Assembly: GCF_016765615.1 (NCBI RefSeq)
Contig: NZ_JAESWA010000029.1
Span: forward strand, 124,001 to 188,000
DNA from: Clostridium paridis
GTDB lineage: Bacteria; Bacillota; Clostridia; Clostridiales; Clostridiaceae
Direction of reading: 5' to 3'
Length of the DNA stretch: 64,000 nucleotides
Made by a program: the position numbers and the translations under genes. The stretch's first letter is position 1. Each line of letters begins with the position of its first letter. Shown here piece by piece: positions 57,775 through 64,000 of the stretch. The notes beneath the pieces are model-generated. The model did no database searches. It saw nothing but the letters and a program-made list of their open reading frames with translations, and had not been told where the DNA came from.

Positions 57775-58071
57775 GTGAATTCAAGTAAAGAGGATTTAGA
57801 AAAATCGATAGAAGAAATAGATGAATATAATAAAAGTGTTAATAGTCCTTCATATTGGACTTCAGGAAAGCAAACACTTCTAGTTAAAAATTTTAGTAAA
57901 TCAAAAATAGGATTGATTGTTGTTGGAAGTTTAGGAATTTTGTTTTCAATAATTGTATTAATCATAATGGGTTCAAGCGGAAATATAGATGCTTCAAATA
58001 TATTTAGCCTAATACCTGTCCTTTTATTTTCAGTGTTATTTTTCATAAAAGGAATAAAAATATCTAAGTAG
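57775..58071 (+). CDS. Small two-helix membrane protein
   Basis: A 98-residue protein not recognised. A charged N-terminal half (1-45) precedes two membrane helices (about 46-66 and 76-92). The start is GTG at 57775 supported by aagggggaa. It follows the LD-carboxypeptidase by 22 bases and is probably co-transcribed. Confidence 0.65.
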   Translation: MNSSKEDLEKSIEEIDEYNKSVNSPSYWTSGKQTLLVKNFSKSKIGLIVVGSLGILFSIIVLIIMGSSGNIDASNIFSLIPVLLFSVLFFIKGIKISK

Positions 58072-58097
58072 TAGAGTATTTAATTATAGAATTTTTC

Positions 58098-58215
58098 TGA
58101 TATAATTTGTTTTAAGAGATAAAAACACGATTCGGTTGGTAGTCCGGATGCATAGATAATAACTTTGTAAGTAACCTGCCCTCCTGGGGTTGTCCGTTCT
58201 CTGTAGTTATATACA
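58098..58215 (+). promoter_or_regulatory. yjdF riboswitch (azaaromatic-sensing) with promoter
   Basis: The leader of the DUF2992 gene has an extended -10 TGATATAAT (58098-58106) and then, from about 58113 to 58212, a structured element. Notable blocks are CGGTTGGTAGTCCGGATGC (58133-58151), CCTGCCCTCCTGGGG (58175-58189) and GTCCG (58192-58196). ATAACT (58158-58163) can pair with AGTTAT (58205-58210). yjdF-motif RNAs are found before this gene in Firmicutes and bind azaaromatic compounds (family knowledge). The ribosome site aggagg follows at 58220-58225, so control of translation is likely. Confidence 0.8.
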
Positions 58216-58233
58216 ATTCAGGAGGAAACAAAA

Positions 58234-58650
58234 ATGAATACGGAAATTAAACTTACGGTCTTTTTTCAGGACCCTTTTTGGGTTGGAGTCTTTGAAAAAT
58301 CTGAAGGAGATAAGCTATCTGTAGCTAGAGTTGTGTTTGGTTCAGAACCAAAGGATTATGAAGTATATGAATATATACTTAGAAATTATACGGCTTTAAA
58401 ATTTAGTATTTCTCTTCAGGTTGAAAAAGAAATTGCTAGAGTAATAAATCCTAAAAGACTTCAAAGAAAACTAAAGAAAGAAATTCAAGAGAAGGGTATA
58501 GGAACAAAAGCTCAAGAAGTTATAAAGCTTCAGTATGAAACTCAAAAGGAAGAAAGACGACATAGAAGAAAAGAATATCGTAAGGAAATTGAAGAGGAAA
58601 GATTCATAAAAAAACAAGAAAAGAAAAAACAAAAGAAAAAAGGACACTAG
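58234..58650 (+). CDS. yjdF: YjdF-family protein (DUF2992)
   Basis: A 138-residue protein. The N-terminal part LTVFFQDPFWVGVFEKSEGDKLSVARVVFG with the block FGSEPKDYEVYEYIL is diagnostic of YjdF/DUF2992. The C-terminal third is extremely Lys/Arg/Glu rich (KKQEKKKQKKKGH). The function is unknown; association with a riboswitch for azaaromatics suggests a role in dealing with toxic heterocycles. It forms a single-gene unit with its own riboswitch and terminator. Confidence 0.9.
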   Translation: MNTEIKLTVFFQDPFWVGVFEKSEGDKLSVARVVFGSEPKDYEVYEYILRNYTALKFSISLQVEKEIARVINPKRLQRKLKKEIQEKGIGTKAQEVIKLQYETQKEERRHRRKEYRKEIEEERFIKKQEKKKQKKKGH

Positions 58651-58675
58651 TAAAATTAAATATTTATGAATTATT

Positions 58676-58713
58676 AAAGAGTATCTCAAATTATTTTGGG
58701 ATACTCTTTTTTA
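58676..58713 (+). terminator. Terminator after yjdF
   Basis: AAAGAGTATC.CAAA / TTTG.GATACTCTTT with a short loop and T-run. Confidence 0.92.
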
Positions 58714-58751
58714 TAGTGTGAGAATTTATCATAAATTTTCTTATTTAGTTA

Positions 58752-58815
58752 TTTACAATGGAAAAAAGTAGGAGTAAAATAAAATTAAACAGTGTTCAAT
58801 AAAAATACACTGTTT
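58752..58815 (+). promoter_or_regulatory. Promoter and palindromic operator of the TetR operon
   Basis: TTTACA (58752-58757), 17 bases, TAAAAT (58775-58780) form a promoter. A perfect inverted repeat AAACAGTGT-N11-ACACTGTTT (58787-58815) begins at the expected transcription start and ends just before the ribosome site of the TetR gene. It is the likely autoregulatory operator. Confidence 0.75.
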
Positions 58816-58831
58816 AAAAATGGAGGGTAAT

Positions 58832-59446
58832 ATGAGTATATCTGAGAGAAGAGAAAATGAAAAAGAAGCTATAAAAAATAAAATAATAGATGCTGCAAAA
58901 GAAATATTAGTTGAAGAAGGATTTGAAAAATTATCAATAAGAAAGATAGCAAATAAAATAGAATATTCTCCAGGAATTATTTATCATTACTTTAAAGATA
59001 AAGGAGATATTATCTCTGTAATGGTTGGAGAAGGGTATAAGAGAATATTAGAGACCATAAGTAAAGTGCCTTTAAATAGAGAAAATCCAGAAAAGACATT
59101 AGAGGAAGGATTAAGGCTTTATATAGATTTGATGCTTAAATCACCAGAAGAATTCAAGATTATTTTAATGAGTAATATTGAAGAAGTTAAGGATAAGGTA
59201 AATATTTTAGAGAGAGGAATCTCAAAAGAAAGAAAAAGTCTTCAAGGCTTATGCAATCTAGTAAGCTTAGGAATGGAAACAGGGAAATTTAAACCTATGG
59301 ATGTTGAACTTACTGCACAAATATTATGGACAGCAACTCATGGATTAATTTCAAGACTTATTTTAGAAGAAAATATTTCAAAAGAGCAAAAAGAAAGGCT
59401 TATTAATCATCACTTTGAAATACTTATTAATGGAATAAAGATTTAA
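58832..59446 (+). CDS. TetR-family transcriptional regulator
   Basis: A 204-residue repressor. The N-terminal domain has IIDAAKEILVEEGFEKLSIRKIANKIEYSPGIIYHYFKDK as TetR helices 1-3 (read as AAKEILVEEGFEKLSIRKIA and SPGIIYHYFKDKG). The C-terminal part is a ligand domain of the TetR_C_33/WHG type. It is first in an operon with a flavodoxin and an FMN-binding protein. ATG 58832 lies five bases after ggagg; an in-frame ATG at 58820 is less likely. The palindrome upstream suggests autoregulation. Confidence 0.92.
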   Translation: MSISERRENEKEAIKNKIIDAAKEILVEEGFEKLSIRKIANKIEYSPGIIYHYFKDKGDIISVMVGEGYKRILETISKVPLNRENPEKTLEEGLRLYIDLMLKSPEEFKIILMSNIEEVKDKVNILERGISKERKSLQGLCNLVSLGMETGKFKPMDVELTAQILWTATHGLISRLILEENISKEQKERLINHHFEILINGIKI

Positions 59447-59460
59447 AAGGAGTGTAAATT

Positions 59461-59940
59461 ATGAAAACATTAATTGCTTATGCTACCAAACATGGATTTA
59501 CAGAAAAATGTGTCGGGATACTAGAACAATCTCTAGAAGGAGAGGTTCAGAAGTTAGACCTAACTAAAGAAGCTGAAACTGATTTATCAAAATACGATAA
59601 GATAATTATTGGAGGATCAGTTTATATGGGACAAATACTAAAGGAAGTAAAAACTTTCTGCACTAAAAATCTTGATATCCTTAAAGATAAGAGAGTTGCA
59701 CTTTTTATTTGTGGTATGAGAGATGGGGCAGAAGCAGAGCAAGAAATAAATATGGCTTACCCAAAGGAACTTTTAGAAACTACAATAACTAAGGGATTCT
59801 TTGGTGGAGAATTTATTTTTAGTAAGTTAAATTTTCTAGAGAGATTTATTGTAAAGAAGGTTACAAAAAGTGATAAAGATAGCTCAACTTTATCAAAAGA
59901 AAATATAGATAAATTTGCGAAAAATATAAATAAAGCTTAA
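59461..59940 (+). CDS. Flavodoxin-domain protein
   Basis: A 159-residue flavodoxin of the HemG-like/flavodoxin_5 type. The phosphate-binding loop is IAYATKHGFTEKC (about 4-16) and later FMN contacts are IIGGSVYMGQIL and ALFICGMRDG. A Lys-rich C-terminus follows. It could act as an electron carrier or a protoporphyrinogen-oxidase-like enzyme. It lies 15 bases behind the TetR gene and 22 before the FMN_bind gene, which suggests a small electron-transfer module. Confidence 0.88.
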   Translation: MKTLIAYATKHGFTEKCVGILEQSLEGEVQKLDLTKEAETDLSKYDKIIIGGSVYMGQILKEVKTFCTKNLDILKDKRVALFICGMRDGAEAEQEINMAYPKELLETTITKGFFGGEFIFSKLNFLERFIVKKVTKSDKDSSTLSKENIDKFAKNINKA

Positions 59941-59961
59941 TAAATAAAAGGGAGTATTATT

Positions 59962-60348
59962 ATGAAAAAAGTTTTAAAAGTATTGCTGACTGTATTAGTT
60001 ATCCTAATATTAGTTATAGCTAGTGGAATATTTTACATGACTAGAGGATTAAGCTCAGGGAAAGAAGTAAGTGTGAATAAAATAGATGTATCAAAATTAA
60101 GTGACGGAGTTTATCACGGACAGTATAAAGAAGGAAGATGGACTAATGAATTAGATGTAACTGTTAAAAATCATAAGATTACTGATATAAATGTAACTAA
60201 GGATGTTAAGTTTAATCTTTCTGATGTAACAAAGAATATTACTAAAGAAGTTATAGGCAAACAAAATACAGATGTTGATATTGTGACCGGTGCAACTGTA
60301 ACAAGTAAAGCATATCTTAAATCTATAGAAAATGCGCTAAGCAAATAA
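59962..60348 (+). CDS. Membrane-anchored FMN-binding (FMN_bind) protein
   Basis: A 128-residue protein. One N-terminal membrane helix (about 5-27) is followed by an external FMN_bind domain. DIVTGATVTSKAYL near the C-terminus is the [ST]GATxT motif where ApbE attaches FMN covalently to Thr. It resembles the RnfG/NqrC flavin domain in minimal form. Electron transfer with the flavodoxin encoded just upstream is plausible. An ApbE transferase gene is not in the window. Confidence 0.88.
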   Translation: MKKVLKVLLTVLVILILVIASGIFYMTRGLSSGKEVSVNKIDVSKLSDGVYHGQYKEGRWTNELDVTVKNHKITDINVTKDVKFNLSDVTKNITKEVIGKQNTDVDIVTGATVTSKAYLKSIENALSK

Positions 60349-60355
60349 GTTTAAT

Positions 60356-60398
60356 AACAGGTACATGCCTAATTTTTATAAGCATGTACCTGTTTTTT
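60356..60398 (+). terminator. Terminator of the TetR-flavodoxin operon
   Basis: AACAGGTACATGC / GCATGTACCTGTT with a 13-base loop, then TTTTT. Confidence 0.92.
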
Positions 60399-60472
60399 CT
60401 TTATTTTATGTAATTTATTTAGAAAAATAGTATAATTGAAATTAAAACAAAGAGATAACAAAGGAGAATTTT

Positions 60473-61345
60473 ATGTTTGAAATATCATTTATAATAAATC
60501 ATTCTAATATTGAGGATATTCTTGAAAAGTTAGAAGAGATAGGATTAAGTTCAACTTATTACGAAACTCCATTCCAGGTTACAATTGATAACAATGGTTA
60601 TGGATATTATGAAAAGGAAGATGAGGATGTTCTTTTAAAGGTATATCCTGACTGTGAAAGTGAAGATGAATGTTTAAAAGTTATAGATAGAATTAAGAAT
60701 ACATTAAAGTTAGATGAAGATATTAATTTATCTGAAATAAATGAGGGAAATTGGCAAGAACCCTTCGAACCTGTAGATTTAAAAAATGGATGGGTTATAG
60801 GTGAGCCGTCTCTTACATTAGAAAACTATAAGAAAATAAATTTTGAGCCTCAGGGTTCCTTTGGCACAGGATTACATGAAACTACTCAAGATATGCTTAG
60901 ATTTATATTGGATTTAGATTTTAGTGATAAAAAAGTATTAGATCTAGGTGCTGGTTCAGGAATTCTTGGGATTGGAGCTGCGCTAAAAAATGCAGCTAAA
61001 GTAGTTGCATTAGATATTAGAGATGTGACAATGGAGGTTATGCATAATGCAGCATTAAACAACCTAACTAACGTAGAAGTATTAATAAAAGATGTTACAA
61101 AAGAAAAATTAGAGGTAAAAGAGAAATATGATGTTGTTTTTATAAACATAGGAGGGGAAGAAACCCTAGCTTCAATGGAACTAATTAATTCTGTAATAGA
61201 GTCTAATGGTATATTATTAGTATCTGGATTAGTAGAATGGAGTTATGAGGAAGTATTTAAACAAATAGAAGTTCAAGGGTATTCTTTAGTTAAAAAGACA
61301 AAAAGTAATGAATGGGTAACTTTATTTCTTCAAAGATCAATATAA
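60473..61345 (+). CDS. PrmA-like protein methyltransferase
   Basis: A 290-residue SAM methyltransferase related to ribosomal protein L11 methyltransferase. The motif I is VLDLGAGSGILGIGAAL (about 155-171), preceded by the PrmA hallmark GSFGTGLHETTQ (about 129-140). The C-terminal part has VFINIGGEETLASM and LLVSGLV. The N-terminal substrate domain is divergent, and the usual DANIL motif is replaced by INIGGE, so it may be a paralogue acting on another target. A single gene with aaaggag upstream; possible read-through to the ferredoxin gene 18 bases later. Confidence 0.75.
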   Translation: MFEISFIINHSNIEDILEKLEEIGLSSTYYETPFQVTIDNNGYGYYEKEDEDVLLKVYPDCESEDECLKVIDRIKNTLKLDEDINLSEINEGNWQEPFEPVDLKNGWVIGEPSLTLENYKKINFEPQGSFGTGLHETTQDMLRFILDLDFSDKKVLDLGAGSGILGIGAALKNAAKVVALDIRDVTMEVMHNAALNNLTNVEVLIKDVTKEKLEVKEKYDVVFINIGGEETLASMELINSVIESNGILLVSGLVEWSYEEVFKQIEVQGYSLVKKTKSNEWVTLFLQRSI

Positions 61346-61363
61346 TTAAGGGGAGTTTTTATA

Positions 61364-62128
61364 ATGAGTAGCAAGATATTTTATTTTTCGTCTACAGGTA
61401 ATTCTTTATATGTTTCAAAAGAGATAGAAAATAGTTTGGAGAATTGCGAGCTTATTTCAATTCCGAAAGCTTTAAAAGAAGGTAAACTTGAATATGAAGC
61501 TGATGTGATAGGATTTGTATTTCCGCTTCATAGTTTTTCACTACCAATTTTAGTTAGAGAATTTATATCTAAAATAGTTATTAAGAATAATCCATATATA
61601 TTTGCAGTGCAGGTAACTGGAGGAGGGCATTCAGACAACTCCTTTGCAGAAATAAATGAATTTTTAAAAGCTAGAAATAGAATAAATAATCATGCTGAAG
61701 TAAAATACATTTCAAATTATACAAGAATGGGATTAAATCCAACAGAAGAAAGAACAATTAAAGCAATTGAAGCAAATGAGGAACTATTAAGTAACTTTAT
61801 AGTATCCTTAAAGAACAGAGAAATTAAGAATAAGGATTTTAAGAAAGGCTTTAGCAATTTAATGAATAAGGCCTGGAGAGAGTTATATAAAAATAAGGAC
61901 AAAAGCTTTAATGTAAATGATAGTTGTATTAATTGTAGTATATGTGAAAGAATTTGCCCAACAGATAATATCAAAATGGTGAATGAAAGACCAACCTGGA
62001 ATGGTAAGTGTGTGGATTGCATGGCTTGTATAAATGCATGTCCTAAAAAAGCAATTAATCTAGGGAAGTCAACAATAAGTAAAAATAGGTATAGAAATCC
62101 ATATATAAAAATAGAAGAGTTAATTTAA
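61364..62128 (+). CDS. EFR1-type flavodoxin-ferredoxin protein
   Basis: A 254-residue protein. The N-terminal half is flavodoxin-like (IFYFSSTGNSLYVSKEIEN, about 3-21) and the C-terminal third carries two 4Fe-4S motifs, CINCSICERICP (about 187-198) and CVDCMACINACP (about 216-227). This architecture defines the EFRO1/EFR1 family of clostridial anaerobes. It probably transfers electrons between flavin and iron-sulphur partners. It lies between the PrmA-like and aldehyde dehydrogenase genes and may be in one transcript with them. Confidence 0.93.
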   Translation: MSSKIFYFSSTGNSLYVSKEIENSLENCELISIPKALKEGKLEYEADVIGFVFPLHSFSLPILVREFISKIVIKNNPYIFAVQVTGGGHSDNSFAEINEFLKARNRINNHAEVKYISNYTRMGLNPTEERTIKAIEANEELLSNFIVSLKNREIKNKDFKKGFSNLMNKAWRELYKNKDKSFNVNDSCINCSICERICPTDNIKMVNERPTWNGKCVDCMACINACPKKAINLGKSTISKNRYRNPYIKIEELI

Positions 62129-62155
62129 ATAAACATTTAGAGGGAGTTTTAGTTT

Positions 62156-63544
62156 ATGAAGGAACTAAATAACGAGGAAGTATTAAAAATCATTGAAAAA
62201 CATAAAAAATACTTTAGAACTGGTGAAACAAGAAATATAGATTTTAGATTAAGTAAATTAAATGAACTTAAAAAAGTTATTAAGGAAAATGAAAGTTTAA
62301 TTCTAGAAGCATTAAAAAAGGATTTAAATAAATCAGAATTTGATGGTTATGCTTCAGAAATAGGATACTTATATGATAGTATTAAATATTTTACTAAGAA
62401 CCTAAGGAAGTTAGCTAAAGTGAAGAAGGTTAAAACTCCGTTAGTTCATTTTGGTTCAAAAAGCTATGTATATTCAGAACCTTATGGAGTAGTCTTAATT
62501 ATTGGGCCATTTAATTATCCTTTTCAACTAATATTTGAACCTTTAATTGGAGCTATAATTGCTGGAAACTGTGCAGTCATTAAGCCTTCAGAATTTACTC
62601 CAAATGTAACCAAGGTAGTAGAGAAAGTTATAAAAGAAACCTTTGAAGAGGAGTATGTCAGCGTTGTGCAAGGAGCAAGAGAAACTACATCAGCTTTAAT
62701 TAATTCACCATTTGACTATATTTTCTTTACTGGAAGTGTTCCAGTTGGAAAGATAGTTATGGAAGCAGCTGCTAAAAATCTTGTGCCAGTAACTTTGGAA
62801 TTAGGAGGAAAAAGTCCTTGTATAGTAGATAAGGAAGTAGATCTACATATAGCAGCTCAGAGAATTGTTTGGGGAAAGTTTATGAATGCAGGGCAGACTT
62901 GTGTAGCTCCTGATTATTTATTAGTCCATAAACAAATAAAAGCTAAGCTTATTGATAAAATATTAGAGCAGATAGAATTATTTTATGGAATAGAGATAAA
63001 AACAAGTAATGACTTTGGGAGAATAGTTAATGAACGACAGTTTGATAGGCTTGTAGAGCTTATTGATGAAAAGAAAGTTGTGTTTGGAGGAAGAACACAT
63101 AAAGATACTCTTTATATAGAACCAACTATTATGGATAATGTTACACTAGAGGATAAGGTAATGGAAGATGAAATCTTTGGACCTATACTACCTATATTAG
63201 AATATAACGATCTTGAAGAAGTAATAGATATGGTAAATTCTAAACCTAAGCCTCTAGCATTATACTTGTTTACTGAAAATAAAGAAGTAGAGAGTAAGGT
63301 TATTGAGAATGTTTCTTATGGTGGTGGGTGTATTAATGATACGATGACACATTTAGTTACGCCTTACCTGCCTTTTGGTGGTGTTGGTAATTCAGGTATG
63401 GGATCATACCATGGTGTTAAGAGTTTTGAGACTTTTTCACATAAAAAAAGTGTTCTAAAGAAAAGTACAAAGATAAATATGAAATTTATTTTTCCTCCAT
63501 ATACAAAGGAAAAAGTAAGTTTATTAAGAAAAGTAATGAAGTAA
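62156..63544 (+). CDS. Aldehyde dehydrogenase (class 3/YwdH-like)
   Basis: A 462-residue NAD(P)-dependent enzyme. FTGSVPVGKIVMEAAAKN is the nucleotide-binding block, TLELGGKSPCIVD holds the catalytic Glu, and C249 in GQTCVAPDYLLV is the nucleophile. The C-terminal LPFGGVGNSGMGSYHG is typical of class 3 fatty-aldehyde dehydrogenases with a hydrophobic C-terminal end. The substrate is probably a medium or long chain aldehyde (inference). It follows the ferredoxin gene by 27 bases. Confidence 0.93.
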   Translation: MKELNNEEVLKIIEKHKKYFRTGETRNIDFRLSKLNELKKVIKENESLILEALKKDLNKSEFDGYASEIGYLYDSIKYFTKNLRKLAKVKKVKTPLVHFGSKSYVYSEPYGVVLIIGPFNYPFQLIFEPLIGAIIAGNCAVIKPSEFTPNVTKVVEKVIKETFEEEYVSVVQGARETTSALINSPFDYIFFTGSVPVGKIVMEAAAKNLVPVTLELGGKSPCIVDKEVDLHIAAQRIVWGKFMNAGQTCVAPDYLLVHKQIKAKLIDKILEQIELFYGIEIKTSNDFGRIVNERQFDRLVELIDEKKVVFGGRTHKDTLYIEPTIMDNVTLEDKVMEDEIFGPILPILEYNDLEEVIDMVNSKPKPLALYLFTENKEVESKVIENVSYGGGCINDTMTHLVTPYLPFGGVGNSGMGSYHGVKSFETFSHKKSVLKKSTKINMKFIFPPYTKEKVSLLRKVMK

Positions 63545-63588
63545 ATAAGGTAGGGAATATTCAATATGAATATTCCCTACCTTATTAC
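63544..63588 (+). terminator. Long hairpin after aldehyde dehydrogenase
   Basis: AATAAGGTAGGGAATATT (about 63544-63561) pairs with AATATTCCCTACCTTATT with a 7-base loop; the T-run is poor (TTATTA). It overlaps the stop codon's last base. Confidence 0.75.
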
Positions 63589-63674
63589 ATAATTGATATT
63601 TACATAATGAAAACTATATTATAGTATGAATTTAAAGATAATGATAATTAAGATCAACTAAGGAGGCGCAATAA

Positions 63675-64000
63675 ATGAGTGAAATAGCAAAAAGATTAAA
63701 TCAATGTAGGAAACCTACTGGAGAATTGGGAAAATTTGTGGTTGATGATATGAATCAAAATCATTATGAATTAACAGGCTGGGGATTAGATAAACTTTCA
63801 ATAAAAGAAGAGGATATTATTTTAGATATTGGCTGTGGTGGAGGAAGAACAGTTAATAGATTAGCTAGTTTATCTAAGAATGGAAAGGTATTTGGAATTG
63901 ATTATTCTCTAGATTGTGTTAGATGGGCAAATGAATTTAACAAGGAACTTATTGATGAGGGAAGAGTATATATATCTAACGCTAGTGTTAAAAAATTGCC
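63675..64000 (+). CDS. Class I SAM-dependent methyltransferase (partial, runs off the window)
   Basis: The first 108 codons of a gene that continues beyond base 64000. ATG at 63675 follows aaggaggcg by five bases. The start MSEIAKRLNQCRKPTGELG and motif I DIILDIGCGGGRTVNRLAS, then VFGIDYSLDCVRWANEFN, mark a methyltransferase of the UbiE/type 11 kind. The N-terminal CRKPTGxLG signature is common in a group of clostridial methyltransferases of unknown substrate. Confidence 0.85.
   Translation, partial: MSEIAKRLNQCRKPTGELGKFVVDDMNQNHYELTGWGLDKLSIKEEDIILDIGCGGGRTVNRLASLSKNGKVFGIDYSLDCVRWANEFNKELIDEGRVYISNASVKKL

Noticed and set aside
57732-58046. Minus-strand open frame opposite the small membrane protein
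   Set aside because: The plus-strand frame has a good ribosome site and two clear membrane helices; the reverse frame has neither.
1-64000. CRISPR arrays, rRNA, tRNA genes, complete insertion sequences
   Set aside because: No regularly spaced direct repeats, no tRNA-like cloverleaf or rRNA core sequence and no transposase-like protein were noticed on either strand.

Overview
The window is AT-rich clostridial DNA from an anaerobic, endospore-forming Firmicute, most likely Clostridium sensu stricto of the C. butyricum/beijerinckii type. The evidence is a set of gerKA/gerKC/gerKB-type spore germination genes, transketolase split into two subunits, strong aGGAGg ribosome sites with several TTG and GTG starts, AGA as the usual arginine codon, an EFR1-type ferredoxin, several chemoreceptors and c-di-GMP enzymes. 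The species is an inference; no rRNA or tRNA gene was seen.

Layout. 1-1640: end of a methionine ABC importer (metN end, metI, metQ). 1770-3634: small RDD membrane protein and an rRNA uracil methyltransferase. 3716-14127: RpiR-type regulator divergent from a long operon with a complete mannose-family PTS (IIC, IID, IIB, IIA), three dehydrogenases, a mannonate-dehydratase homologue, a KDPG aldolase, a HAD phosphatase and a membrane protein that looks like a degenerate M28 peptidase. This block uses CGN arginine codons, unlike its neighbours. 14234-17646: split transketolase and a phosphohexomutase. 17664-20455: a fragment of an RlmD-like gene, a MocR regulator divergent from an FMN split-barrel protein, and an acetyltransferase. 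20767-25189: GGDEF-EAL enzyme and a fusion of a sugar PTS permease domain to a chemoreceptor signalling domain. 25255-27238: htpG behind a perfect CIRCE operator.

27361-29941 is a small phage-derived island with only an ImmA-like protease, an XRE repressor, a holin and an amidase. 30006-34408: nitroreductase, polytopic membrane protein, and a cell-wall-anchored purple-acid-phosphatase-like enzyme. 34558-41260: MacB-type ABC exporter with a two-component system, then a CNNM/CorC protein. 41365-52439: unknown anchored protein, two chemoreceptors, an HD-GYP phosphodiesterase and the ger locus. 52746-56484: molybdate/tungstate uptake (modABC) with a one-component HTH-PBP regulator and a tandem decamer array over the modA promoter. 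56715-58650: LD-carboxypeptidase, small membrane protein, and yjdF behind its riboswitch. 58752-63588: TetR-flavodoxin-FMN_bind operon, PrmA-like methyltransferase, EFR1 ferredoxin and aldehyde dehydrogenase. The window ends inside a SAM methyltransferase.

The most unusual objects are the EIIC-HAMP-MCP fusion (23000-25189), the PTS sugar-acid operon with its pseudo-M28 membrane protein, the reduced immunity-plus-lysis island, and the decamer array in front of modA. All functions are inferred from sequence reading; no database search was possible.
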